Source of the DNA: CAYUAI01 sp964442745
GTDB taxonomy: Bacteria; Pseudomonadota; Gammaproteobacteria; S012-40
DNA length: 60,685 nucleotides
NCBI GenBank assembly: GCA_964442745.1
Contig: CAYUAI010000018.1
Location: forward strand, 1 to 60,685
Direction of reading: 5' to 3'
Shown: positions 43,001 to 51,720 of the stretch, piece by piece
Numbering within the stretch: position 1 is the first letter of the stretch
Layout of the letters: each line of letters opens with the position of its first letter
The notes under the pieces: generated by a model
Databases searched by the model: none
The model's input: only the letters and a program-made list of their open reading frames with translations
What the model was told of the DNA's origin: nothing
Position numbers and translations under genes: made by a program

Positions 43001-43110
43001 GCTACGAGTATATAAGTCTATTTATAAAGTAATCGCACCTTGCTGACGATAGTAGAGTGAAATCAGTGATATGATAGCCAAAATTTCAGTCTATATTTGA
43101 GTGCTGCTAT

Positions 43111-43983
43111 ATGCAAGTAAAAACGAGTCACAATGTACCTGGTGAACGAACGTCACTTGCGAAAATCTGTTTTACTTGTATTTGTCTCTTTATCAATGTA
43201 CTTTTTTTCATACCGCCAGCCTTGTCTTCCACGCAAAGAGAGAATAACAACAGCAAAATTATTTCTATGGGAGTGATTCCGCAATTTTCCGCGAAGAAAA
43301 TTATGCGTATGTGGAGACCCTTAGCGAAATATATCAAGCTTGAAACAGGGTTGCTTATTGATATACAAGCGGCGCCGAGTATTTTTGAATTTGAACGGCG
43401 TTTGCAACAGGGTGAGTATGATATCGCCTATGCTAATCCGTATTTATATGTACGTGCTCATGAGTGGCAAGGTTATATGGCATTTGCCCGAGAGCAAGAT
43501 AAAATGCTAAAAGGTTTGATCGTTACTTCTATCTCAAGTCAAATCCAATCAATTCGTGACTTGCAAGGTAGAACAATTGTGTTGCCTAGCAATGCGTTTG
43601 CGGCCAACCAGCTCGTTATTGCAGAGCTGAAGCAGCAAGGCATTTCGACTATCAATACTTTTGTTAGAATACATGATCATGTTTATGGTGGGATATCGCA
43701 AGGTTTGTATAGTGCCGGTGGAGGGGTGCTTCGGACCTTAAATAGCATGGATAGAGGAATTCAGCGTCAGTTGAAAGTTATTTATGAGACAAAATCCTAT
43801 ACGCCACATGCGATGGCTTACCATCCGCGGCTTTCCAAATTAAAGCTTAGTTTGGTAGAACATACCTTGCTGGGTTTAGGTGAGTCGAAAAAAACCAAAA
43901 AAATTCTCAATAATCTGTTCATTAAAGGGTTTACTCAAGCGAAGGATGCGGACTGGAATGATGTCAGAGAATTATCGTTTTAA
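43111..43983 (+). CDS. PhnD-like periplasmic substrate-binding protein
   Basis: A 290-aa protein of the phosphate/phosphite/phosphonate ABC binding-protein family. A long N-region and helix (CFTCICLFINVLFFIPPALS) precede ISMGVIPQFSAKKIMRMWRPLAKYI, YDIAYANPYLYVRAHEW, IRDLQGRTIVLP and GISQGLYSAGGGVL, which follow the PhnD pattern. No permease or ATPase is encoded nearby; a membrane histidine kinase follows after 32 nt. Binding proteins of this type often act as ligand-sensing partners of kinases, so a sensory role is more likely than transport. The ligand is unknown. Confidence 0.88.
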   Translation: MQVKTSHNVPGERTSLAKICFTCICLFINVLFFIPPALSSTQRENNNSKIISMGVIPQFSAKKIMRMWRPLAKYIKLETGLLIDIQAAPSIFEFERRLQQGEYDIAYANPYLYVRAHEWQGYMAFAREQDKMLKGLIVTSISSQIQSIRDLQGRTIVLPSNAFAANQLVIAELKQQGISTINTFVRIHDHVYGGISQGLYSAGGGVLRTLNSMDRGIQRQLKVIYETKSYTPHAMAYHPRLSKLKLSLVEHTLLGLGESKKTKKILNNLFIKGFTQAKDADWNDVRELSF

Positions 43984-44015
43984 TAAAACCTGAATTTTGA
44001 TACACGTTGTATTTT

Positions 44016-46157
44016 ATGCGCGTAAAAAAAATTAAGCCTACACAAAAAATAAAAAGCTTGGGTGCCAAGTTTATCGCTTTAGTGGCTATTATATTGGGGC
44101 TGACGCTGAGTATTGCTACTGCAATTATTATTTATTTGCAAGTTAATGAGCGTCAGGAAATGCTGGCCGACAAAGCAACAATGCTTGGTGAGTTTGTTGC
44201 GCTAATTAGTTCTGAATCCATGTTGGCAATGGATTTAGTGGCGCTAAACGAATACATGATTGTTATTTCTGAACAAAAGGATATTGTTTATAGTGAGATT
44301 ACCGGGTTAAACGGAAATTTATTGTCTAATTATCTAAGTGCTGAAAATTTTTATGTAAAAAATGCAATTGAACAACATAAGCGTATGGTGGGTGAGATTC
44401 CTGGGGGGGCATTCACTGAGGAGCAAGTAAGAACTTTGATTTCAATGATTGATGCCGGAAGCGATATTATTACTTTAGAGTTCCCCATTATGTTTGATAA
44501 CGCAATCTTAGGTATGGTGAGAATTGCTTATACAACACGGCGTATTGATGATGCCTCCAAGCAGTTTTTATATTATTCTTTAATCAGTTCCTCCGTATTA
44601 ATTATCTTTTTGGCCTGTTGTATTTACATCGTATTTAAACAAGGTGCATTGCGTCCAATACGACTTTTAGCCGATGGCGCTAAACGTATTGTCGCTGGAA
44701 ACTTTGAAGAAAAAGTAAAATTCTTTACCAATAACGAATTAGGTCAGTTAACTTTGTCTTTTAATGACATGATGGATCGGTTAAAAGAATCTATTGCTGA
44801 AAAAGATACGGCGATCAGTCAAATGGTGGAGCTTAATAAAGATTTAGAAAGTCGGGTGATTGAGCGGACACGAAAATTAGCAGACAGTGAGGCGCGGGTG
44901 TGTGCCATTGTTTCTGCGGCACCTGAGGCTATCATTGCGTTGGATGAAAATAAGTTCATCGATTCAATCAACCCAGCCGCAGAAAGCATTTTCAATATGA
45001 CACCCAACAATATGGTTAGTATGCATAGCTCAGAATTGATTAGCAAACAAGATTCATTACGTTTTAGTCATATCATTCAGAGCGTCGGAAGTAATGGCGC
45101 CGAATTATCGGCTGATCATGAGGGACACGTACATGAATTGCAAGGTAAACGATTTGATGGGCATTGTTTTCCAATGGAGCTGGTAGTGAACTCCATGATT
45201 TATGACACGAAAAAAATGTATATTTGTATTATGCGCGATGTGACTAAACGAAAAGAAATAGAAATCAGTTTAGCGGAAGCACAACATAAACTTATGGAAT
45301 CGGCACATCAGGCGGGTATGGCAGAAATCGCGACGGGTGTGCTGCATAATATTGGAAATATTCTTAATACGGTTAATATTTCCGGCGAACAAATTATTAA
45401 AATAATTAAAAGCAGCAAAGTGAGTGGTTTAATGAAAGCCAATGCGTTGCTCGATCAGCATCTAGATTGTCTTGATGATTATTTAGTTAATGATCCCAAG
45501 GGAAAAGTGTTACCCCAGTACTATCTCAAGTTAGGCAAGATGATTCAAGATGAAATCTATCAAATTGATGAAGAAGCCACAACGTTAATTAGTAAAATTA
45601 ATATGATGAAAGATGTGATTCGTACTCAGCAAAATTATGCGAAAGGGGGATTTTTAGCAGAGCATTGTGCATTAACGTTATTAATTGAAGACGCCATTGC
45701 CATACAGCAACAACCCTTGCATCAAGCTGATGTGAACCTTCGGCGGAATTATTTGTTTGAAGGTCAATGCATTATTCATAAATCTAAGCTGATACAGGTG
45801 ATTACGAACCTCATCAAAAATGGCAAAGAAGCGATTCAGTTGAATGATTTTCAGAATAAACCCAAAGAACTTACTCTTGAAACAAGAGACAATCACGATG
45901 GTACTGCCAGCCTATTAGTTACTGACGATGGTGTCGGAATTTTAGATGAAAATATAAAAAAAATTTTTAATCATGGGTTTACAACTAAGGCTGATGGCCA
46001 TGGTTTTGGATTGCATATGAGTGCTAATTCAATGACGGAAATGCAGGGAAGTCTAAGCGTTACTAGTCCGGGGAAAAATAAAGGAGCGACTTTCATTATT
46101 ACGGTACCCATCGTTAAGCAAAATACAGATGAGGAGACAAATAGAAAAGCATCATAA
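44016..46157 (+). CDS. Membrane sensor histidine kinase with HAMP and PAS domains
   Basis: About 713 aa. Two helices (AKFIALVAIILGLTLSIATAI and LIIFLACCIYIVF) flank a periplasmic sensor of about 150 residues, then a HAMP domain (RPIRLLADGAKRIVAGNF) and a PAS domain (ICAIVSAAPEAIIALDENK region). The phospho-His is at about residue 444 in ATGVLHNIGNILN, and the HATPase shows NLIKNGKEAI, DDGVGI and GHGFGLH. ATG 44016 was preferred over TTG 44007. It follows the PhnD-like gene by 32 nt, suggesting a binding-protein-coupled sensor. No response regulator adjoins it. Confidence 0.92.
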   Translation: MRVKKIKPTQKIKSLGAKFIALVAIILGLTLSIATAIIIYLQVNERQEMLADKATMLGEFVALISSESMLAMDLVALNEYMIVISEQKDIVYSEITGLNGNLLSNYLSAENFYVKNAIEQHKRMVGEIPGGAFTEEQVRTLISMIDAGSDIITLEFPIMFDNAILGMVRIAYTTRRIDDASKQFLYYSLISSSVLIIFLACCIYIVFKQGALRPIRLLADGAKRIVAGNFEEKVKFFTNNELGQLTLSFNDMMDRLKESIAEKDTAISQMVELNKDLESRVIERTRKLADSEARVCAIVSAAPEAIIALDENKFIDSINPAAESIFNMTPNNMVSMHSSELISKQDSLRFSHIIQSVGSNGAELSADHEGHVHELQGKRFDGHCFPMELVVNSMIYDTKKMYICIMRDVTKRKEIEISLAEAQHKLMESAHQAGMAEIATGVLHNIGNILNTVNISGEQIIKIIKSSKVSGLMKANALLDQHLDCLDDYLVNDPKGKVLPQYYLKLGKMIQDEIYQIDEEATTLISKINMMKDVIRTQQNYAKGGFLAEHCALTLLIEDAIAIQQQPLHQADVNLRRNYLFEGQCIIHKSKLIQVITNLIKNGKEAIQLNDFQNKPKELTLETRDNHDGTASLLVTDDGVGILDENIKKIFNHGFTTKADGHGFGLHMSANSMTEMQGSLSVTSPGKNKGATFIITVPIVKQNTDEETNRKAS

Positions 46158-46379
46158 ATTTATGGATAAACTCTCAGGAGTTTTGACTCGAAATCTTAGA
46201 TATAGTCGAAAAAATTTGCGGGGTATTCTCGCTATTCCCAACTGTTTTAGTTATATATTCCGAAAAAATAAAATTGAAATCATTGGCAATTGCTTTTACT
46301 ATATTTAGCGCAACGACTAAAAATAATAAGGGCGATTTTCATCAATGAATGGATAAGGAATGAAAAAGAGGAATAGGTA

Positions 46380-46634
46380 ATGAATGACGAAGAAATATTA
46401 GTGACTAACGTACAAAATCTAGAGCATGTCGGTCCAGGTTGTTATGTGAGCGTGGACAAGGGAAATACAAGTTGTTGGGTCGAGGTGAAAGAAAGCTATG
46501 GGGCTTTATTGTGTGGTGAAGTGCATCATGAATTATCCCCGGTGGATTGTGTGCATAAATGCAGACTGAACAAAATGCACTTCTATCGACATTCGATTAC
46601 TGCCCTAGGTTGTGATATTTATTGTTCTTGTTAG
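46380..46634 (+). CDS. Small Cys-rich protein of unknown function
   Basis: An 84-aa protein preceded by AGAGGA at good spacing, so translation is likely. The N-terminal half resembles small beta-barrel folds (VGPGCYVSVDKGN, SCWVEVKESYGALLCGEV). Eight Cys are present, including the terminal GCDIYCSC. No signal peptide is seen, so the cysteines could bind metal. I do not recognise the family. It lies 222 nt after the kinase gene. Confidence 0.65.
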   Translation: MNDEEILVTNVQNLEHVGPGCYVSVDKGNTSCWVEVKESYGALLCGEVHHELSPVDCVHKCRLNKMHFYRHSITALGCDIYCSC

Positions 46635-46830
46635 CGTATTTTGGGAATAAATAAATCATTTGTCAAAATGCTAACGATCGAATATTGGTCATGCGTCTGT
46701 GCTGCAATAAGAAATAACTTTTTCAGTCCGCTGACCCTAACGATTGAGCTTTACTGAGCATGGCAATGCTTAGGACGCTGGCCAGAAAAGAGCATGCTAA
46801 GATCGAATTCGCTTTGTCTCGTCAGGAACA

Positions 46831-46878
46831 CAAAGCTTTTCAGACAATAAAGCACACTTTATTGTCTGAAAAGCTTTG
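46831..46878. repeat. Long perfect hairpin, 22-bp stem, 4-nt loop
   Basis: The arm starting CAAAGCTTTTCAGAC at 46831-46852 is the exact reverse complement of 46857-46878, with the loop CACA. A stem this long is unusual for a terminator, and no T-run follows directly. It lies 18 nt before the terminator at 46897-46921. Confidence 0.7.
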
Positions 46879-46896
46879 CTTAAGCGTTGAAGTACG

Positions 46897-46921
46897 AAAA
46901 AACCGAATCGGGTGGTTTTTT
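46897..46921 (+). terminator. Terminator-like hairpin
   Basis: AAAAAACC at 46897-46904 pairs with GGTTTTTT at 46914-46921, with inner ACC/GGT pairing also possible, ending in a T-run in the rightward direction. It lies about 263 nt past the 84-aa gene and may end that transcript or a separate small RNA. Confidence 0.5.
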
Positions 46922-47102
46922 GAATAGGATTCTGACGGTTTTGATTTGTTCTATATTACCCGCAGGCGCTCCTTAAAAAGTGTTTGGGCGTTGCTGCCAA
47001 GTTATGCTTCTCAGTCAGTACGCTCAGATTCAGCTAAGAGCATTCGTTGGTCGAAAGTTGCTACCCAAAATAATTTTGAGCAAGAGAATCAGTTTTATCT
47101 CT

Positions 47103-47213
47103 TTATGAGAGCATCGGTACAATAGTGACTAACATCCATAACGCTACGACGCCAAACACAGTTGCTAGAGTATAAATCATTTCGCCGATAATTTTGGTTG
47201 ATTTTTCTTCCAT
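47103..47213 (-). CDS. Small single-span membrane protein (36 aa)
   Basis: ATG at 47213 opens a 36-codon frame ending at 47103-47105 (TAA). AGAGGA lies seven nt upstream of the ATG on the minus strand, a strong ribosome-binding site. The protein has a charged start (MEEKSTKIIGEM) and one helix (YTLATVFGVVALWMLVTIV). It resembles small regulatory or complex-assembly subunits in layout only, and I cannot assign a family. A neighbouring SDR gene starts further right on the same strand. Confidence 0.6.
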   Translation of the reverse strand: MEEKSTKIIGEMIYTLATVFGVVALWMLVTIVPMLS

Positions 47214-47382
47214 TGTAATATCCTCTCTATCTTTTAATTAGTCACGTATTAACTATAGACCTTTACGACCCCTTAATACAAATAATAATTTTTTCTAAAG
47301 ATGATCAGTTTTTTTTGTTCTCTCGCCCAATGATATCTGTGTATGGTTTACTGTATTAGATGGGTATTGCGTTGCCTATTTT

Positions 47383-48081
47383 TTACCAAGGCACAAGACT
47401 GCCGTCGTACTCGAAAAAAGTGCCAGAATCTTCGATTGTTGCACGATGGATGACGCGACTGATACCACGTACGCTTTGTTCGGTAGAAATTTCTGCATGA
47501 GGTCCACCCATCTCTGTTTTTACCCAGCCGGGGTGAATGATGAGCACTTTGATGCCTTTCGGTGCTAAATCAATGGCGGTACTTTTTAATACCGCGTTCA
47601 ACGCGGCTTTTGATGAACGATAGATATAATTGCCACCGGAACCATTGTCTTCGATACTTGCCATTTTACTGGTGATGGTGACGATCGTTTTATCTTGACT
47701 TTTTCTGACATTGTCAATGAGGGCTTCGATGATTTTTAACGGGGCGATGGTATTGACACGGAATGTTTCTAACCATGCCTCGGGTTGAGTGTTGCCAAAA
47801 ATCGCGTCGTTAGGTCCATAAACACCAGCATTATTGAATAGGATGTCAATGGGCTGATTGGCAAGCGTGGCAGCTAGCCGCGTAATGTGTTTCTGTCGAG
47901 TGACATCGAGCGGTATGACATGGATCTGGTCGTTGAATTGCTGAACCATTTTATTTAGCGCGTGCGCGTTCTCGGGCGCACGACAACTGGCAAACACATG
48001 CCACCCTTGGTGTGCATAGTAGCGTACCACTTCTAATCCGATACCTCGATTGGCACCCGTCACTAAAATGGATTTTTTCAT
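47383..48081 (-). CDS. SDR family NAD(P)-dependent oxidoreductase
   Basis: A 232-aa classical short-chain dehydrogenase. The start is ATG 48081 (MKKSILVTGANRGIG) with AAAGGA upstream; the frame continues to 48306 without protein-like sequence. Motifs are TGANRGIG for cofactor binding, NNAGVYGP, the catalytic Ser in ITSKMAS and YRSSK (YxxxK) in YIYRSSKAALN, then HPGWVKTEMGG. It resembles the C-factor-like group of cytosolic reductases. The substrate is unknown. Confidence 0.92.
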   Translation of the reverse strand: MKKSILVTGANRGIGLEVVRYYAHQGWHVFASCRAPENAHALNKMVQQFNDQIHVIPLDVTRQKHITRLAATLANQPIDILFNNAGVYGPNDAIFGNTQPEAWLETFRVNTIAPLKIIEALIDNVRKSQDKTIVTITSKMASIEDNGSGGNYIYRSSKAALNAVLKSTAIDLAPKGIKVLIIHPGWVKTEMGGPHAEISTEQSVRGISRVIHRATIEDSGTFFEYDGSLVPW

Positions 48082-48232
48082 TGGAATGTTCCTTTCTGTC
48101 GATCCATAACAAACGTAGCTCATGTGGTAATTATACGCTAGATTTTGATGTAATTGGTGGGTAATTGAAGGAGAAAATTGCAGTCGAAAGCGGTACAATG
48201 CGTTGTTATTTCTTAACGATGGATTGATCTGT

Positions 48233-48547
48233 ATGGTTTTAAACATGAGTAAAAATATTTGTTTGAGTGGGTTAGTGGCATTATCCTTTTGTTTCATTAA
48301 TACCACAGTGTGGGCAAAGGATTACAAGTCATATCAATGTTATGTACTCGGGACAGATACATTGCATTATTTGGTGAATGTTGATGCGCCGAGTTTTGGT
48401 TATGCGATGAGTGTGGCCAGACATGTACGCATAACAAGTGAAAGTACCGGGCCGGTAGGGGTTCGGGATGTGATGGAATGCGCCGAGCTAGGCAAGTCAT
48501 TTAAGAACAAACACGCTCAGAAATTAGAAAGCAAGCTAGCGGAGTGA
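48233..48547 (+). CDS. Small secreted protein of unknown function
   Basis: About 104 aa from ATG 48233. A signal peptide (NICLSGLVALSFCFINTTVWA) precedes a short mature domain (YKSYQCYVLGTDTLHYLVNVDAPSF...VRDVMECAEL) with two Cys that could pair. ATG 48245 is also possible, and neither start has a strong ribosome-binding site. The frame begins further upstream at 48203. It is convergent with ftsH. I do not recognise the family. Confidence 0.65.
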   Translation: MVLNMSKNICLSGLVALSFCFINTTVWAKDYKSYQCYVLGTDTLHYLVNVDAPSFGYAMSVARHVRITSESTGPVGVRDVMECAELGKSFKNKHAQKLESKLAE

Positions 48548-48596
48548 TGAATACCCGAGGTAAGTTTTCGCCTCGGGCATCAGTGATAAACACTGC

Positions 48597-50498
48597 TTAG
48601 AGACGTTCTCTCATGGCGGGGCTTAACTCGGGGCTATCATCGTCCGCTGAAAAGTTTGTGTCGCCTGAGGGCGGTATATCAAGATTCTTCGGGGGGTGGG
48701 GTTTTTTACCCTGCATAATATCGTTGACCTGATGTTTGTCGATGGTTTCAAATTCCAGCAGTGCCGCTGCCATGGCATGCAGTATCTCCATTTTACTATT
48801 GAGGATATCGGTGGCGGCTTGATAATTTTTTTCGACAACCGCTTTTATTTCGGCATCAATACGTTCGGCGGTACTGGCTGCCATGGATTTTTCAGCGGGT
48901 CCTTGGCCAAGAAAACCATTGCCTTCCTCTTCGAGAAACGTGAGTGGTCCAACGACATTGGAAAATCCCCATTTTTTCACCATGTTGCTGGCTAGCTCTG
49001 TGGCACGTTGAATATCATTGCTGGCGCCAGTGGTCACTGAGTCTACGCCAAACACAACTTCTTCAGCGACACGACCACCAAATAAACTGGCGAGCTGACT
49101 TTCTAAGCGGCGTTTACTGTAGCTAAGCCGATCTTCTTCAGGCAGATACATCGTGACACCTAAAGCCCGTCCCCTAGGGATGATGCTTACTTTATGAACA
49201 GGGTCATGTTCTGGGACTGATAAACCGACAATAGCGTGTCCCGCTTCGTGATACGCGGTAATCCGTCGCTCTTGTTCGCTCATCACCATGGATCGGCGTT
49301 CCGCTCCCATCATGATTTTATCTTTTGCATGTTCAAAATCATTTGATGTCACTGAGGTGCGGCGCTTACGGGCCGCATGCAGGGCGGCTTCATTGACGAG
49401 ATTCGCTAAATCTGCACCGGAAAAACCCGGCGTCCCTTTCGCAATGGATACCGTGTCAATGGAGTCGGCTAAAGGAATTTTTCGCATATGAACATAAAGA
49501 ATTTTTTCTCGTCCACGAATATCGGGCAATGGAACGGTCACTTGTCGATCAAAGCGACCGGGTCGTAATAAGGCTTTATCAAGCACATCAGGTCGATTAG
49601 TTGCGGCGATGACAACAACCCCTTCATTGCCTTCAAATCCATCCATTTCGACGAGGAGTTGATTTAAGGTTTGTTCGCGCTCATCGTTTCCTCCACCAAT
49701 CCCCGATCCTCTTTTACGACCGACTGCATCAATTTCATCAATGAAGACAATACACGGTGAAGATTTTTTGGCTTCGATAAACAAGTCTCGCACTCTAGAG
49801 GCACCGACCCCAACAAACATCTCGACAAAATCAGAACCTGAAATGGAAAAAAAGGGGACTTCTGCTTCACCGGCAATGGCTTTTGCGAGTAATGTTTTGC
49901 CGGTACCTGGAGAGCCAACCATTAAGATACCTCGTGGTATTTTTCCACCAACGGCATTAAAGCGTTCTGGTTCACGTAGAAAATCTACAATTTCAGTGAC
50001 CTCTTCTTTGGCTTCGTTAATTCCTGCTACATCGGAAAATTTAACTTTCACTTGGCCGGCGCTAAATGTTTTTGCTTTGGCTTTGCCAAATTTAAAAGCA
50101 CTGTTACCACTATTGGCATTGGCTTGATTGCGACGCATAAAGTAAATCCAGATGCCAATCAGCACAATGAAAGGTAACCAAGAAAGCAACATAGAACCAA
50201 AGAAGGATTTTTTTTCAGTGGGGGCCGCGGTAATATCGACATTATTTTCTACCAGGTCTCCCATCAGACCGGGATCGGCAGGCGCGTTGGTTGTGAACGG
50301 TTTATTGTCTATATCCAGGCCGTAAATGGTGCCATTATCAATGTAAACTTTTTGTACTTGTTTGCTGTCTACTTTTTTCAAAAATTGAGAATAAGAAATG
50401 GCAAATCGTGGGTCAGCTTGTGGTGGTGATGCTAAGCTAACAAGTAAAACCAAAAAAACTCCAAACGTCACTACACCAATTAGTAATTTGGCGTGCAT
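48597..50498 (-). CDS. ftsH: ATP-dependent zinc metalloprotease FtsH
   Basis: A 633-aa membrane AAA protease that degrades misfolded membrane proteins and regulatory targets. Two helices flank a periplasmic domain (about 23-103), followed by the AAA domain with Walker A GSPGTGKT (195-202), VFIDEIDAVG and ATNRPDVLD, and the protease domain with zinc motif HEAGH (417-421). A textbook AGGAGG lies six nt before the ATG. rlmE and folP, common neighbours, are missing. Confidence 0.98.
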   Translation of the reverse strand: MHAKLLIGVVTFGVFLVLLVSLASPPQADPRFAISYSQFLKKVDSKQVQKVYIDNGTIYGLDIDNKPFTTNAPADPGLMGDLVENNVDITAAPTEKKSFFGSMLLSWLPFIVLIGIWIYFMRRNQANANSGNSAFKFGKAKAKTFSAGQVKVKFSDVAGINEAKEEVTEIVDFLREPERFNAVGGKIPRGILMVGSPGTGKTLLAKAIAGEAEVPFFSISGSDFVEMFVGVGASRVRDLFIEAKKSSPCIVFIDEIDAVGRKRGSGIGGGNDEREQTLNQLLVEMDGFEGNEGVVVIAATNRPDVLDKALLRPGRFDRQVTVPLPDIRGREKILYVHMRKIPLADSIDTVSIAKGTPGFSGADLANLVNEAALHAARKRRTSVTSNDFEHAKDKIMMGAERRSMVMSEQERRITAYHEAGHAIVGLSVPEHDPVHKVSIIPRGRALGVTMYLPEEDRLSYSKRRLESQLASLFGGRVAEEVVFGVDSVTTGASNDIQRATELASNMVKKWGFSNVVGPLTFLEEEGNGFLGQGPAEKSMAASTAERIDAEIKAVVEKNYQAATDILNSKMEILHAMAAALLEFETIDKHQVNDIMQGKKPHPPKNLDIPPSGDTNFSADDDSPELSPAMRERL

Positions 50499-51178
50499 AC
50501 GGCTCCTCCTGTCAATTTCGTTATAAACCCGAATTACTGCGTTACTCGTTAGATTGTAAAAATAAACAGTATTGACGTGGTGCTAGTTAGTGCTACCTAA
50601 CACGGAAAGGTTTACTTCCATTGAGCGTGCAGGTATCACCGTCATTCGTAAGTATAAATGCATGTGGAATCAAATCATTATTCTTTGTCATGCTAACGAT
50701 TAAAACATTCAGTTTTACTATTTAACAAACCCTTTGTGATGGATACATTACTTGTCTAGCAAACTTTAAGCCCAGGTATTTACGAGTCTTGCAAGAAAAG
50801 GCCTCGGGGCTCGTTGGCATATTTATGGCTACTTTAATGGCCATGATGATCAAGCGAGTATTTAACGTGTTGAAGGCGTAAAAGACAATAAACACCGCTG
50901 CCATTTCGCTATCATCACTATTAACTATATGACTTTAGAAAGAATATAAAGTTTAGGTTTACCGTGTTGGAGAGGACGTGAGATATTTTTCGGCGACTGA
51001 TTGTCTGTTTTTTAGCCGAGATGGCCACCGAAAATCAGGCAAGTCTGCAATGCGCAGCTATAATTGTCAAAATAACAACGCCAAAATATCTACACTTGAA
51101 GTGCGCGGACTTATCAAATTCATTGCTAAATACCAGTGATTTGGTGCCGGGTTTATTCATTAAAAATAAGGTTTTCAT
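50499..51178. other. Intergenic region with a possible decayed ORF
   Basis: A gap of about 680 nt upstream of ftsH and the retropepsin-like gene. At 50726-50880 the plus strand keeps an open frame (tail GIFMATLMAMMIKRVFNV) with no start codon of its own, perhaps a gene remnant; the minus-strand 60-codon frame there is its shadow. Otherwise A/T-rich. Confidence 0.3.
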
Positions 51179-51646
51179 ATGAAGCATTTATTTTATCATG
51201 GTATTTTTGGATTGACTTTTATGCTACTCAGTTATACCTCTGTCGCGGGTGATTTTGATGTCCGCGTTCCAATGAAAGACCTCGGGGCGTCAACTTATTA
51301 TATTGAGGCGGAGATTCGTTTCCTCGGTGCCGTGCAATTGATGGTTGATACTGGATCGGGGTATCTGACAATTAATGAGGAAACGTTAGCGATTTTAAAA
51401 AAGAATACCGAAGTGCGTTATATCAAGCAATTGCAAGGTGTGTTAGCCAATGGCTCCGAATTAGAGGTACCGGTCTATTCATTGCCAAGTTTGAACCTCG
51501 GGGGGGAATGTCAGTTACATGATGTGGAAGCGGCAGTATTTCCTGGTAACACGCGTTTAATACTGGGTTTAAGTGCATTATCGCGAGCCGCCCCTTTTAT
51601 TTTTTCGGTGAATCCACCCGAATTGGTTTTGAGTCATTGCACATAA
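51179..51646 (+). CDS. Retropepsin-like aspartic protease domain protein
   Basis: A 155-aa exported protein. A signal peptide (GIFGLTFMLLSYTSVAG) precedes a single aspartyl-protease fold with the catalytic motif LMVDTGSGYLTI (DTGS). IKQLQGVLANGSELEVPVYSLPSLNLGG is the flap-like segment, and ILGLSALSRA is the hydrophobic-Gly pair. One DTG motif per chain implies a homodimer. Relatives are clan AA proteases of unknown role. A hairpin follows at 51688-51720. Confidence 0.85.
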   Translation: MKHLFYHGIFGLTFMLLSYTSVAGDFDVRVPMKDLGASTYYIEAEIRFLGAVQLMVDTGSGYLTINEETLAILKKNTEVRYIKQLQGVLANGSELEVPVYSLPSLNLGGECQLHDVEAAVFPGNTRLILGLSALSRAAPFIFSVNPPELVLSHCT

Positions 51647-51687
51647 ATACAATATATTATTATGGGGTATAGCATGGATGTTTTTCG

Positions 51688-51720
51688 ATAGTATGAGGGG
51701 CCTGATAGCCCTCATGCTAT
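51688..51720. terminator. Hairpin between convergent genes
   Basis: ATAGTATGAGGG at 51688-51699 pairs with CCCTCATGCTAT at 51709-51720 (one G-T wobble). It overlaps the stop of the bpt gene (minus) and lies 42 nt after the retropepsin-like gene stop. No clear T-run is present. Confidence 0.45.

Larger units (their letters stand above)
46635..47102. other. Intergenic region with a long hairpin and terminator
   Basis: It contains the 22-bp-stem hairpin at 46831-46878 and a terminator at 46897-46921 (entries below), together compatible with the 3' end of a small RNA transcribed rightward. I see no credible ORF on either strand in this part. Confidence 0.5.

Noticed and set aside
50722..50904. 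60-aa minus-strand ORF upstream of ftsH
   Set aside because: It mirrors the plus-strand remnant, has no ribosome-binding site and no family resemblance.
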